In this document: positions 19,351-27,939 of the stretch, piece after piece | How the letters are laid out: each line of letters starts with the position of its first letter | Numbering within the stretch: position 1 is the first letter of the stretch | Source of the DNA: Clostridium sp. BNL1100 | Lineage (GTDB): Bacteria; Bacillota; Clostridia; Acetivibrionales; DSM-1351 | DNA length: 64,000 nucleotides | Direction: 5' to 3' | Assembly: GCF_000244875.1 (NCBI RefSeq) | Contig: NC_016791.1 | Span: forward strand, 4,345,001-4,409,000 | Translations under genes and position numbers: made by a program | The notes under the pieces: generated by a model | The model's input: only the letters and a program-made list of their open reading frames with translations | Told to the model about the DNA's origin: nothing | Database searches by the model: none

Positions 19351-19932
19351 ATGAATCAAGATTTTTCACCTGTAATATGGCCGGAAGAAAAAGTACCGGA
19401 ACAAGCAACCAACTGTCAAAAATGTGAATTACACTGTCAGAGGTCCCGCATTATATGGGGAGAAGGCAACCCCAAAGCTCCAATACTAGTATTGCTGGAT
19501 AACCCGGGAGCCCGTGAGGATAAATCCGGTATTGAATTTGTCTGTGGCACCAGACAAACCCTTCAACGTGCAGTTTTTGAAACCGGCCTTCAAATGAAGG
19601 ATTTATATGTAACATATGTTTTGAAATGCCGTCCTTTACGTCGCTATGACAAAGAAACGGCAAGAAGTGCTTGCCTGGAATATCTTGTGGAACAAATTGA
19701 CCGACAGAAGCCAATGTTTGTATTCTGCCTTGGCAATATAGCTGCCCAGTGGTTTTTTGGGGAAAAGGATGCAGAGGTCAAAAACCTTAGAGGTGCATGG
19801 CATTCCGTGAGAGGATATACCACAACCACTACCTATCATCCTCTTGCCGTCAGAAGACGCCCCAACCTATACTCTACCTTTCTTTGTGATTGGAAGATGC
19901 TGGCGGAGCGTTATTTTAAAGAGATACATTGA
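19351..19932 (+). CDS. Uracil-DNA glycosylase family protein, family 4-like (Fe-S)
   Basis: The start is the ATG at 19351 behind AAGGAG; the frame continues upstream through the terminator without SD. In the 193 residues, NCQKCELH gives the first Cys pair and further cysteines lie in VLKCRP and SACLEYL, the pattern of [4Fe-4S] family 4 enzymes. The active-site region reads GEGNPKAPILVLLDNPGARED, with LDNPG where GEAPG is usual. The second motif is TTYHPLAVRRRP. The altered first motif leaves open whether it still removes uracil. The gene overlaps the 3' end of bioY by 17 bp, tail to tail. Confidence 0.82.
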   Translation: MNQDFSPVIWPEEKVPEQATNCQKCELHCQRSRIIWGEGNPKAPILVLLDNPGAREDKSGIEFVCGTRQTLQRAVFETGLQMKDLYVTYVLKCRPLRRYDKETARSACLEYLVEQIDRQKPMFVFCLGNIAAQWFFGEKDAEVKNLRGAWHSVRGYTTTTTYHPLAVRRRPNLYSTFLCDWKMLAERYFKEIH

Positions 19933-20470
19933 ATAAATTAGCTTTCATCAAGCCTCTACGAATTTGAGGCCCTGCAAAAGCAGCTATCAGAACTTTTACC
20001 ATATCTCCCGGAATAAAAGGAATCACACCTGCCGAGAATGCTGCTCCCAAAGACATATGTGCCTGATATGCCAGCCATACAGTACCGAACAAATAGCAAA
20101 CTGCTGTACCCACCACCATTCCTATTAAAGACAAGTACCATTTATTCCAAAACCTGTCTATAAACCAACCTCCAATTATTGCCATGAAAATAAAGCCTAT
20201 GATATAGCCTCCCGTTGGGCCAACGAGTTTTGACAGACCTCCTGAAAAACCTGAAAACACTGGAATACCTACCAATCCTATCAGCATATAAACTATGTAG
20301 CTGAGAGTTCCTTTTCTCATACCAAGGGTATAAAGTGCAAAGTATATTGCAAGATTTGTAAAGGAAATAGGCACTACACCTATCGGTATGGATAATGGCC
20401 CTAAAATACAGATTACAGCCGTTATAACACCTATAATTGCAATTTGACGTATGTTCATATTGTTTTTCAT
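19916..20470 (-). CDS. bioY: Biotin transporter BioY (ECF S-component)
   Basis: The start is the ATG at 20470 with GGAGGAGAG upstream; the longer frame to 20560 is not used. The 184-residue protein has about six hydrophobic helices. It has the BioY hallmarks GPTGGYIIGF and IPFIPGDMVK, and the early LSIPIGVVPISFTNLAIY motif. It binds biotin in the membrane and works with a shared energising module (EcfAA'T), which is not in this window. A BirA-type operator overlaps its promoter, so it is expected to be repressed when biotin is sufficient. Confidence 0.95.
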   Translation of the reverse strand: MKNNMNIRQIAIIGVITAVICILGPLSIPIGVVPISFTNLAIYFALYTLGMRKGTLSYIVYMLIGLVGIPVFSGFSGGLSKLVGPTGGYIIGFIFMAIIGGWFIDRFWNKWYLSLIGMVVGTAVCYLFGTVWLAYQAHMSLGAAFSAGVIPFIPGDMVKVLIAAFAGPQIRRGLMKANLFNVSL

Positions 20471-20522
20471 AGCTCTCCTCCGAAACTCTTTATGTATATT
20501 ATATTTATTACCACGTAATATG

Positions 20523-20587
20523 AGTATATATTTAAGAGAGGCTATTGTCAACCAAAACATTTGTTTAGGTTGACAATAGCCTCTCTT
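20523..20587 (-). promoter_or_regulatory. bioY promoter with BirA-type operator
   Basis: Minus-strand TTGACA (20546-20551) and TATACT (20523-20528) have a 17-bp spacer. The -35 box is part of the inverted repeat TTGTCAACC-N14-GGTTGACAA, which fits the Firmicutes BirA site. The repeat extends outward to 20 bp per arm (20534-20553 and 20568-20587), so it could also fold as a hairpin at the end of the C45 peptidase transcript. Confidence 0.75.
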
Positions 20588-20612
20588 TCATTAACCAAAG
20601 AGCTATATTTTC

Positions 20613-21890
20613 TTAAAATAAAACAGATATTTTTTCAAAAACCGGAACTTTGGGCAAGTCACCTGAAACAGGTCTGAAAAATACCTCATATCTGTTTTTT
20701 GCAGGCTCAAAAACCATTATTTGTTGAGTACTTGTGTTATACAAATCTCCTTCTATTTGAGGCCCCGGTTCCTCACCTTGATAATATGATGCTACAGCTT
20801 TCATGTTATCAAATGTAACCTTTTCACCTTGTTCCTTTAGTACTTTTTTCATACCGTAAAACCTATTGGTGTTAGAAGGGTTATCAGAGTGGTTATCTAA
20901 ATTTCCCTTTAAAATAAATGAATTTACACAACCTATTGCGTTCTTGATATCCCATGAAATACCATCATTTAATCCTGACTTTTCAGCCCTGACCTCTCTA
21001 AGGCTGTTTTCTTTTCCGCTTATATTATTTTCCAATACCCTAGTTACTTCGGCATCACTTAAAAATATTAAATGACCATATGTATAATTTCTAACAGGAG
21101 ATTTAAGATAAGCTGCAACCCCATTGAGTGTTGTATAATTTTCAAGTGCATGTCTTAAGTCAAAGGGATATGATCGTTTTTCTTGGGAGGTATAAGGTTC
21201 TCCTGTATGTGAGTCCAGAATTGCACCAAATACCTTATTATCATTGAATGCCGATATACATCCCATATATCCCAAATACCCTATAGTACAGATAGACTTT
21301 TTAGAATTTTTATATGTAACGACTGATTGGATCCGTGCCAGTTGATTTTCAGACCCTGCATGCCAATCCAATATTCTCATGCTTATATTGTCCTTGTTTT
21401 CAGATTTGTCTCCATATACTCCTGCCGCACAGCACTGTGAAGGCCTGACTACATCGGGACATAAATTCATTAAAAATATCTCTTCTGTTGAGAGTTTGCC
21501 ATCCCCTCTTACATTATCATTCTTCCCGGTGAAATTTGATGCAATTCCCTTTATTTCATCAACATAGTCTTTATCTACTTGAGGTATAATGTCATTTACC
21601 CTTTGCAGCATTAAGCTGTATACTTCATCATTTGAGGTAATTTCCGCCAAGTATGAGTCTACAAGGGCTTCATATTGCGGAACTGATTTTAGAATTTGGG
21701 AACCGTATTCCTTTCCGATTTTTTCATGAGATTTTTCACCTTTAAAATTTAGTATTACTTCATAGTGTGAACCCTTGTCAGTGATAGTAACTCTTTGGGT
21801 AGTTTCTGCTGCGTTTATTGTAATGGCACCCAAATTTAAGCCCGTTACCAAAACAATAACAGACAATAGATATAATAGTTTTTTTCGCAT
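20613..21890 (-). CDS. Secreted C45-family autoproteolytic acyltransferase/hydrolase
   Basis: 425 residues with a signal peptide (cleavage near INA-AE, residue 28). The domain has the Ntn-hydrolase pattern of peptidase family C45 (penicillin acyltransferase/phospholipase B-like). The self-cleavage/nucleophile site is probably C153 or C154 in RPSQCCAAGVYG; RILDWHAG and a late segment GCVNSFILKGNLDNHSDN fit the family. It should act outside the cell on an amide bond; the substrate is unknown. Apparently monocistronic. Confidence 0.8.
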   Translation of the reverse strand: MRKKLLYLLSVIVLVTGLNLGAITINAAETTQRVTITDKGSHYEVILNFKGEKSHEKIGKEYGSQILKSVPQYEALVDSYLAEITSNDEVYSLMLQRVNDIIPQVDKDYVDEIKGIASNFTGKNDNVRGDGKLSTEEIFLMNLCPDVVRPSQCCAAGVYGDKSENKDNISMRILDWHAGSENQLARIQSVVTYKNSKKSICTIGYLGYMGCISAFNDNKVFGAILDSHTGEPYTSQEKRSYPFDLRHALENYTTLNGVAAYLKSPVRNYTYGHLIFLSDAEVTRVLENNISGKENSLREVRAEKSGLNDGISWDIKNAIGCVNSFILKGNLDNHSDNPSNTNRFYGMKKVLKEQGEKVTFDNMKAVASYYQGEEPGPQIEGDLYNTSTQQIMVFEPAKNRYEVFFRPVSGDLPKVPVFEKISVLF

Positions 21891-22022
21891 ACTTTCCTCC
21901 TCGTGTAACCATTTTTGTAATATTATAACATGTATTTGGTACTTCTTGCTTTTTTTCCGTGATTCATATAATATTATTATATGAATGATTGTTCATATAT
22001 TCAATTATAGGAGGGTTTTAGT

Positions 22023-22670
22023 ATGCAGATAACTGATTTTATTTCTTTGATGTTGTTTTTTATTTTTGGATTAAGCTATATTTTAAAGCTTGTAATATTA
22101 AATAAAAACAACAGAATTAAAGCAAATGTACTTGCTAAAGGCAATAAAGAATTTTCAATTTACTCTACGGAACTGTTTGTTAGGACTTCGAGTATGTTGT
22201 GGCTGCTGACCTGGATATCTGAAATTGTATTTCATAATAAGATTTCTCATATTGCAGGCAATATCTTCAAAAGTATGTTTATTACATATACAGGTATCCT
22301 TATAACCGCTTTAGGTGCAGGCGTTTTTATTTTGGCAGTGGTTTTTATGAAAACTTCATGGAGAGTAGGCATAGACAAAAATACGCAAACAGCTCTTATT
22401 ACAAACGGCATTTACAAATTCAGCAGAAATCCTGCTTTTGTTGGCTTCAATCTAATGTTTTTAGGTGTTTTCCTTACTTATTCCAACATTATAACCTTGG
22501 GCATATGGTTTATTAATATGATTGCTTTTCATTTACTTATTCTGCAAGAAGAACAGCACCTGTCTACTGTGTTTGGAAAGGAATATGAAAAATACAAAAG
22601 TAATGTTCCAAGGTACTTTTTAAAGTTCAATTATTTAGTTTATAAAGTTAAAGAATCTTGTAGAAAATGA
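22023..22670 (+). CDS. Membrane methyltransferase, isoprenylcysteine methyltransferase/PEMT family
   Basis: 215 residues with about five hydrophobic helices. The C-terminal signature of the ICMT/phospholipid methyltransferase family is clear: TNGIYKFSRNPAFVGF, then EEQHLSTVFGKEYEKYKSNV and PRYF. These residues bind S-adenosylmethionine and the lipid at the membrane face. The methyl acceptor is unknown; bacteria lack prenyl-cysteine proteins, so a lipid or small molecule is likely. GGAGG lies just before the ATG. Confidence 0.85.
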   Translation: MQITDFISLMLFFIFGLSYILKLVILNKNNRIKANVLAKGNKEFSIYSTELFVRTSSMLWLLTWISEIVFHNKISHIAGNIFKSMFITYTGILITALGAGVFILAVVFMKTSWRVGIDKNTQTALITNGIYKFSRNPAFVGFNLMFLGVFLTYSNIITLGIWFINMIAFHLLILQEEQHLSTVFGKEYEKYKSNVPRYFLKFNYLVYKVKESCRK

Positions 22671-22934
22671 AGGATTTTAGGATAATTTGTCGAATAATAA
22701 ACAATGTAAATCTTAAAGCTACTCTTCTACTTTAATAATTTGTTCCTTAAAATTCAAATAAACTAGGTAAGTACACGGCAATAGCAGATAATACGATGTT
22801 ATGAATTCAATTGCTTCTACTATGTAATTGTTCGGTAAAGCTGTACCAGGATAATGTACTGCCGATAATCAAATTAATACTTTGCTTATCCGGTGTAAAT
22901 TATACAATATTCTTCAATTAACAGGAGGTAACAA

Positions 22935-24971
22935 ATGCGTATCAAAGGTGCAATTAAATTCAGGGGGTTGAGTTGGAAGATATTCATGGTATCTGTGCTG
23001 TGTATGTTAATACCTATGCTGATAAGTTTGTTTATAGCCAGTTATTTTTCCGAAAAGTATTTAGGTAACTCGGCCAGTAATTCGTTATTAAATATTGCTG
23101 TTGAAAAGACAAACCAAATAGAATTGGCCTTGTCTGACCTGGAGAAGCAGGCCCAGTCAATTGCAATTCAACCTAGTATAGTTGATCCTCTAACCGAGGC
23201 CGCTATCAATTCCACTAATCCAATCGGAACAGATGTGGAGAAGATTTCAAAGAATTTGCAGAATAATTTTAATCTGTCAAACGGGCTTTTTGAAAATATA
23301 TTCTTAATGTACAAAAACAAAGATATAGCTGACGGTATCGGTGGCAAATCTGTCGGTTGGGAAAATGAAACAATGGGAAGTACGGATAAGTTGCTGATAC
23401 GAGAAGCTAAAGCATCACCTACTACCGGACGTCCTGTTATTACAATAGTTACCCCTGTAAAAAACAATGAAAAACACCTCGGTACAATAGCAATGGCAAT
23501 AGAATTGAACAATGTATCTAAAAATATAATTGATAGTAATTCTTCTAAGAATGATTTTAAAACACTAATTTTAAATTCAGAAGGACTTGTTATTTCATCA
23601 ATAGATCAAAAACAAGTTTTATCTTTAAACTTTCAGGATAAAGCTGTAGGACTGCAAGATTTTTATAATACAATTAAATCTAATAAATCAGGTATCGGTA
23701 ATTTTACCCTCGATGGAAATAAATATATTGCAGCCTACAGCAACAGTGACAAGTATGGTATGTACATATTGACTTACAAGCCGGTTTCAGCACATATGGA
23801 AATGATAGATAATCTGAAATTAATATTATTTGGGGTTATTCTAATAAGCATTATACTGGCACCAATTATTATTTATTTATTAACCAGAAAAATGACAAAA
23901 CCTATACTTGCAGCTGCCAACCAAGCAGAACGTTTGGCAAATGGAGATTTAACGGTTTATATTCCGGAAGCTTCTCTGAAAAGGAAGGATGAGCTTGGTA
24001 TGCTGGCGAATTCTTTTTCTGCTATGATTAAGAATTTTAAAACAATAATTACTCAGATAAACGAAACGTCTGACAAAGTGGCTGCATCCAGTCAGGAATT
24101 GTATGCATCCGGTGAGCAGGTTGGTACTGCGGCTGAGGATGTAGGCAACACAATTCTTGGTATTTCCACCGGTGCGGAAGAACAATCCGCCAATATTGAT
24201 TCGGCATTGTCAAACCTGAAAAATTTAATCAACCATATCAATGAAGTAAATACAAGTACTCATAATATGCAAAAAACTACTGTGCATATGATAGATGATA
24301 TTACAAGAGGAAGCAAGACGGCTAGTGAATCCATTAATAGCATCAATAACCTAAAAGCTGATACAGAAGGTGTTTCAAAGGTTATTTTCAATTTGGGGAA
24401 CACTTCTAATCAAATAGGACAGATTATTGAATTAATCACCGGCATAGCTGAACAGACCAACTTACTTGCTTTAAATGCAGCTATTGAGGCGGCAAGAGCA
24501 GGAGAAGCCGGTAGAGGCTTTAGTGTGGTGGCAGATGAAATCAGGAAACTGGCCGAAGAATCTGCTGACGCCAGCGGCAGGATAGCAAAGTTAATTGTAG
24601 AAGTAAGAAGTGGAGTTGACACAGCCGTTACTAAGATGGATAGCAGTATAAAATCCGTAAATTCAAGTGTAAAAGCCATCCAGGAAAATGGTGATACTTT
24701 CTCCGTAATTTTTGGACAAGCAGAACAACTAAAGGATATCGTAGCTAATGTAACTGAAAGTGTAAAAATAATGACCGAAAGCAGCCATGACTTTGAGCAT
24801 ACAATGCAGCAAATAAATGAGACAAGCCATGAGTTTGCCGCTAATGCCGAAGGGGTATCGGCAGCTAGTGAAGAACAAATTGCTTTAACAGAAGAAATAG
24901 TCTCTTCTTCAAAAGCAATGGCGGAAATGTCTGAAGAACTATCGGGCCTTATCAAAAATTTCAAACTATAA
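22935..24971 (+). CDS. Methyl-accepting chemotaxis protein (Cache sensor)
   Basis: 678 residues. Helix 1 ([20 protein letters not shown]) is followed by an extracytoplasmic Cache-type sensor of about 250 residues and helix 2 ([21 protein letters not shown]). A HAMP domain ([19 protein letters not shown]...) leads into a long coiled coil with the conserved signalling tip [22 protein letters not shown]. No terminal pentapeptide tether is seen. Its sensor sequence is unlike that of the other receptor at 8241, so the ligand differs. GGAGG precedes the ATG. It is a lone gene with its own terminator. Confidence 0.95.
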   Translation: MRIKGAIKFRGLSWKIFMVSVLCMLIPMLISLFIASYFSEKYLGNSASNSLLNIAVEKTNQIELALSDLEKQAQSIAIQPSIVDPLTEAAINSTNPIGTDVEKISKNLQNNFNLSNGLFENIFLMYKNKDIADGIGGKSVGWENETMGSTDKLLIREAKASPTTGRPVITIVTPVKNNEKHLGTIAMAIELNNVSKNIIDSNSSKNDFKTLILNSEGLVISSIDQKQVLSLNFQDKAVGLQDFYNTIKSNKSGIGNFTLDGNKYIAAYSNSDKYGMYILTYKPVSAHMEMIDNLKLILFGVILISIILAPIIIYLLTRKMTKPILAAANQAERLANGDLTVYIPEASLKRKDELGMLANSFSAMIKNFKTIITQINETSDKVAASSQELYASGEQVGTAAEDVGNTILGISTGAEEQSANIDSALSNLKNLINHINEVNTSTHNMQKTTVHMIDDITRGSKTASESINSINNLKADTEGVSKVIFNLGNTSNQIGQIIELITGIAEQTNLLALNAAIEAARAGEAGRGFSVVADEIRKLAEESADASGRIAKLIVEVRSGVDTAVTKMDSSIKSVNSSVKAIQENGDTFSVIFGQAEQLKDIVANVTESVKIMTESSHDFEHTMQQINETSHEFAANAEGVSAASEEQIALTEEIVSSSKAMAEMSEELSGLIKNFKL

Positions 24972-24982
24972 AACCTTATAAT

Positions 24983-25017
24983 AAAGGCTATAGGCAGTTT
25001 GCCTATAGCCTTTTGTT
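24983..25017 (+). terminator. Terminator between chemoreceptor and convergent membrane protein
   Basis: A 14-bp perfect stem (AAAGGCTATAGGCA / TGCCTATAGCCTTT) with a 3-nt loop, followed by TGTTTTA. It lies between convergent genes and may serve both. Confidence 0.85.
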
Positions 25018-25905
25018 TTATATTATGACAAATCCTACTGCGATTGATGCGACATTGGCAATAAAGGTGTAAGCTGCAATTTGTCTTTTTTCTGCTTTAC
25101 CGAACAGTTTAACATAAATTAAATACTCTGCTAAAAATACCAGAATCTCTCCTATAAGCAAGATTACAAGATAGCCTGTATTAAAAGGCATTTTATGTAA
25201 AATTGGATAATTAAATATCATTCCAAAGGTAAGAAAAGTCTGAGTTATGATATTTACTCCCGCAATAATCAATAATCTCTTGGCTTTATTATAGAAGAAC
25301 GGAATAGCCAAAAATATCTCTATTATCAAGGTTAATAGGAGCCTTATTAAATAGTCTTTGAAAAACTTTTTATCTAATTTTATACCGTTTTTAAGTATGT
25401 TTCCACTTATAGACAATACCTGATTGGTCTTCATGTCATATTTTACGTGGGCATTGAAGTACCCATTCCGGATAATATCCGATACCTGTATTGACCCATC
25501 AGACTTCTGGATTATTATTTTGAATTTTTGTGGAACGCCAACATAACCAAAGGAATGTCTCATTGTAAGGACTTTCCCGTTTTTATCTTTTTCTACAGGG
25601 TCTCCCGTAAGTTTTCCGTTCAGAACCCAAGTTCTCATATGTATAGCCTTCCAGCCATCCTTGTTATATTTATAGATTGGCTGGTCATGCATATTGTCGT
25701 ACTCTTGGTTGCCATCCGTTGCATCAAAGTATCCATACTCACCTTCCTTGCCAAGAAGGTCCAGATAGTAGCTAGTATCCTGAGGATTTAAAACTGTTAT
25801 CTCCAGTGTAGGCTTTGGCCCGGAATCTGCATTGACTGTACTATAACTTAATATGAATATAACAAACATTAGAAGTAGTATAATGTGCTTTCTCATTTTT
25901 ACCAT
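25018..25905 (-). CDS. Secreted-N-terminus, multi-pass membrane protein of unknown function
   Basis: 295 residues. A signal peptide (HIILLLMFVIFILSYSTVNA) leads into an extracytoplasmic domain of about 150 residues with aromatic motifs such as GKEGEYGYFDATDGNQEYD. About four transmembrane helices then occupy residues 180-295. I recognise no family. GAGG lies 9 nt before the first ATG; a second ATG three codons on is possible. No operon partner. Confidence 0.75.
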   Translation of the reverse strand: MVKMRKHIILLLMFVIFILSYSTVNADSGPKPTLEITVLNPQDTSYYLDLLGKEGEYGYFDATDGNQEYDNMHDQPIYKYNKDGWKAIHMRTWVLNGKLTGDPVEKDKNGKVLTMRHSFGYVGVPQKFKIIIQKSDGSIQVSDIIRNGYFNAHVKYDMKTNQVLSISGNILKNGIKLDKKFFKDYLIRLLLTLIIEIFLAIPFFYNKAKRLLIIAGVNIITQTFLTFGMIFNYPILHKMPFNTGYLVILLIGEILVFLAEYLIYVKLFGKAEKRQIAAYTFIANVASIAVGFVII

Positions 25906-25998
25906 TATGCTTTACCTCAATTTTTCGCTTTATTATATTTACCATTATAATACATATTACTCATTAACAACCATGCTAAAATTCATCTTATAAACTTG

Positions 25999-26027
25999 TT
26001 GCAAAATTCTCCCATAATAGATATAAT
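25999..26027 (+). promoter_or_regulatory. Promoter of the 26-kb structured leader RNA
   Basis: TTGCAA (25999-26004), a 17-bp spacer and a perfect TATAAT (26022-26027). The predicted start near 26034 is about 15 nt before the first conserved-looking helix. Confidence 0.7.
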
Positions 26028-26033
26028 CTTTTT

Positions 26034-26182
26034 AGGGAAAATTAAATAGTTGCCGTGATTTCTAAGTGTTGGAGCACTTAGAAACTCATGCAGGTGTCAA
26101 CACCACCCACACGTATGGACGAAAGTCCACCACAGCAACCAGTTTTTATTATACTTGGTTTTGTTTCTTTTTGCAATCAAAC
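26034..26182 (+). ncRNA. Multi-hairpin structured leader RNA, candidate riboswitch
   Basis: A closing helix P1 (GTTGC-c-GTG 26049-26057 with CAC-a-GCAAC 26131-26139) encloses three hairpins. P2 is a perfect 10-bp stem (26059-26068 with 26075-26084). P3 is GGTG-TCAA-CACC (26093-26104). P4 is GGAC-GAAA-GTCC (26117-26128), a GNRA tetraloop. Between P3 and P4 is the unpaired stretch CCCACACG (26106-26113). It can pair, with one bulge, with CGTGTAGGG (26188-26196) in the left arm of the following terminator. That gives mutually exclusive terminator and antiterminator forms. I do not recognise it as a known riboswitch class. Confidence 0.6.
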
Positions 26183-26218
26183 AAGTGCGTGTAGGGTCAC
26201 ACCTATCCGCACTTTTTA
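26183..26218 (+). terminator. Intrinsic terminator within the structured leader
   Basis: AAGTGCG (26183-26189) pairs with CGCACTT (26208-26214), with an inner TAGG/CCTA helix, followed by TTTAATTTT. It lies 36 nt before the start codon of the small downstream gene, so it acts as an attenuator rather than a gene end. Confidence 0.75.
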
Positions 26219-26220
26219 AT

Positions 26221-26249
26221 TTTCCCTCCATTTTTTCTTTGGAGGGAAA
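26221..26249 (+). promoter_or_regulatory. Hairpin masking the Shine-Dalgarno of the small gene at 26254
   Basis: TTTCCCTCCA (26221-26230) is the exact complement of TGGAGGGAAA (26240-26249), with a 9-nt loop. The right arm contains the SD (GGAGGG) of the gene at 26254. The stem would block ribosome binding unless opened. Confidence 0.7.
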
Positions 26250-26253
26250 TTAT

Positions 26254-26550
26254 ATGTGTTTTAAGAATAACGTTGGTTTTAAGGACAGGGAAACTTTCAT
26301 TCTATCTTGTATGGATAGCCGAATTGATAAGTTGAGCGACGAATTCATTAATTCCGCTTCATATTTGGAGTTTTCCGCTAAGTATCAAGACATCTTAAAG
26401 AAGTTGGCAAATTTATTGCCTTCTGAAACCTTTGCACTGGTTTTGGAGCTTGACAGCTTAAATGGAAAACTATCCTCCGACAATCAAACCTTCTTTTATA
26501 AGCAAGGATTTTTTGACTGTCGGATGGTTTTTAATTTTTTGAGGAGATGA
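26254..26550 (+). CDS. Small protein of unknown function behind the structured leader
   Basis: 98 residues, starting at the ATG at 26254 with GGAGGG 7 nt upstream. The frame continues upstream through the terminator hairpin, but that part is not believed. The protein is mostly helical and acidic, with the motif LLPSETFALVLELDSLNGKL and then TFFYKQGFFDCRMVF. This looks like small Firmicutes proteins made of a helical bundle, but I cannot name a family. It has two cysteines besides C2 and no membrane segment. Its control by both a terminator and a masked SD suggests expression only under a specific condition. Confidence 0.7.
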   Translation: MCFKNNVGFKDRETFILSCMDSRIDKLSDEFINSASYLEFSAKYQDILKKLANLLPSETFALVLELDSLNGKLSSDNQTFFYKQGFFDCRMVFNFLRR

Positions 26551-26572
26551 AGTATCTCTTTATCAGCGTAAT

Positions 26573-26608
26573 AAATCCTTCAGGCTAACTTATGCCTGTA
26601 GGATTTTC
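26573..26608 (+). terminator. Terminator of the small gene
   Basis: AAATCCT-t-CAGGC (26573-26585) pairs with GCCTG-t-AGGATTT (26594-26606), with one T-T mismatch, followed by TTC. The 146 bases after it up to the DinB gene show no further feature. Confidence 0.75.
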
Positions 26609-26754
26609 TAATGTTAAATCATTTTGTCTTAACCGGTATCCATATTTCACCTGTGCAATGTCCGCTCATACCATAATACATTTCAAAACTCGGTCCCTCA
26701 ACCTGTTCATTGCCTTGCATTTCATGCACAGGAAAGTCAGATGTATGCTAATAG

Positions 26755-27447
26755 CTAAACTTTGGCCGTATGTGATGTCTGGCACCTCTTTTTTATTCGT
26801 AAAGACTCATTTAGATGCACCATATGATGACGGGTTACAGGCATTAATAAAATTCCTGCTACATTTTTCCTACCCCAAAAATCAATTAACCAATTAGCAC
26901 CTTCAACGTCCAATACGGCACCTTCATCTATAACCCTCTTCAGTTTGTTCTTTTCTATTTTTCTTTTTAAATCTTCAGGTTTAAAGTCTCTTATAATCTC
27001 ACGAGTCCTTTTTCCTACTGCAATTCTATATTTACGTAACTCATTCATATCAATATTAGTACTAAAGTGAACAATTTCTTCATTTGTCATAGCATTACCG
27101 GTATCACAAATTACATTATTCATTTTTTGAATCCATTGCCCTGAACTGATTACTTGAGCTCCGTCTGCCACCAATATATTCATTGTTATATCTTCTATTC
27201 TTGTTGAATGCCATATACACCATGCAATAGTATTATTTTCACTTGCCAACATAGTACGAAATGTTGATTCATCTAGTCCTTGCCACAATTCATCTTCAAA
27301 TGTTGTAATATTTTTTTGTGACATATCAGAAGAGTGTACCATTTCATGTTGATTCAGACATAATTCAATTACCTCGTCAAATTTGTCTGGTTTTAAAATT
27401 ATGCTTCTTAATAAATTCTGTTGAGATCCCCATGCTTTTTTATCCAT
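26755..27447 (-). CDS. DinB-family protein
   Basis: The start is the ATG at 27447 behind AGGTGG; a GTG three codons upstream is within the SD. The 230 residues form a DinB/YfiT-like four-helix bundle. Visible are the N-terminal WGSQQNLLRSII and the central TIAWCIWHSTRIEDITM with its His and acidic residues. The late MPVTRHHMVHLNE should supply the other metal-binding histidines. Such proteins are metal-dependent and often act as thiol-dependent transferases. The specific reaction is unknown. Confidence 0.8.
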   Translation of the reverse strand: MDKKAWGSQQNLLRSIILKPDKFDEVIELCLNQHEMVHSSDMSQKNITTFEDELWQGLDESTFRTMLASENNTIAWCIWHSTRIEDITMNILVADGAQVISSGQWIQKMNNVICDTGNAMTNEEIVHFSTNIDMNELRKYRIAVGKRTREIIRDFKPEDLKRKIEKNKLKRVIDEGAVLDVEGANWLIDFWGRKNVAGILLMPVTRHHMVHLNESLRIKKRCQTSHTAKV

Positions 27448-27477
27448 TTTGACCACCTGATTACTTTTGTAATGGCT

Positions 27478-27544
27478 GCCCCAAGTTTACAATATATAAG
27501 GTTTAATTGGGGCTGATTATATGCGATTATCATACCATGAACAA
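27478..27544 (-). promoter_or_regulatory. Promoter and downstream dyad of the DinB-family gene
   Basis: Minus-strand TTGTTC (27539-27544) and TATAAT (27516-27521) are 17 bp apart. Just downstream an inverted repeat GCCCCAA (27478-27484) / TTGGGGC (27507-27513) flanks the expected transcript start. It may be an operator. Confidence 0.5.
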
Positions 27545-27660
27545 CTTAAATTTTCCATATAATATGAAAAGAGAGGAGAATAAAGGCTTCACCGGCTCAG
27601 CCCGGCAGAGCGTACACACATTAATGAATTGAGGTCAGTCCGAGTCGAGTCATAGCCCCA

Positions 27661-27700
27661 AAAAAGAAATACCTCCGACTTTGTCGAAGGTATTTCTTTT
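27661..27700 (-). terminator. Terminator of the tRNA operon
   Basis: A stem of about 18 bp with a 3-nt loop directly follows the 3' end of tRNA-Thr on the minus strand and ends in a TTTTTT run. Confidence 0.9.
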
Positions 27701-27776
27701 TGGAGCTCCCAATCGGAATCGGACCGATGACCTCATCCTTACCATGGATGCGCTCTGCCAACTGAGCTATGGGAGC
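27701..27776 (-). tRNA. tRNA-Thr (GGT)
   Basis: 76 nt including an encoded CCA. A cloverleaf is readable: acceptor GCTCCCA / TGGGAGC, D-loop AGCTCAGTTGGCAGAGC, anticodon loop ATGGTAA giving anticodon GGT, T-arm GGTCCGATTCC. It is cotranscribed with tRNA-Gly, 6 nt upstream. Confidence 0.95.
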
Positions 27777-27782
27777 ATATAT

Positions 27783-27856
27783 TGGAGCGGGTGATGGGAA
27801 TCGAACCCACGCTGTCAGCTTGGGAAGCTGATGTTCTACCATTGAACTACACCCGC
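27783..27856 (-). tRNA. tRNA-Gly (CCC)
   Basis: 74 nt including CCA. Acceptor GCGGGTG / CACCCGC, D-arm AGTTCAATGGTAGAAC, anticodon loop TTCCCAA giving anticodon CCC, T-loop GGTTCGATTCC. CCC reads only GGG codons and is the less common glycine isoacceptor in low-GC Firmicutes. Confidence 0.95.
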
Positions 27857-27939
27857 ATACGTGCGGGACACTAGAACGAACGTATTATAGCATGTTATGA
27901 ACAATATAGTCCAGTGCTGAAAACGCCAATTTAACCAAA

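Noticed and set aside
22842-22868. GCCGATAA at 22861-22868 as a SigD promoter for the chemoreceptor at 22935
   Set aside because: The -10 is exact, but no TAAA-like -35 stands 14-16 bp upstream; the nearest TAAA is 21 bp away. Kept only as a weak hint.
26155-26253. Start of the small gene at 26155 instead of 26254
   Set aside because: The extra part lies within the leader, terminator and SD hairpin. The only SD is before 26254.
27621-27842. A 73-codon frame on the minus strand
   Set aside because: It overlaps both tRNA genes and their terminator.
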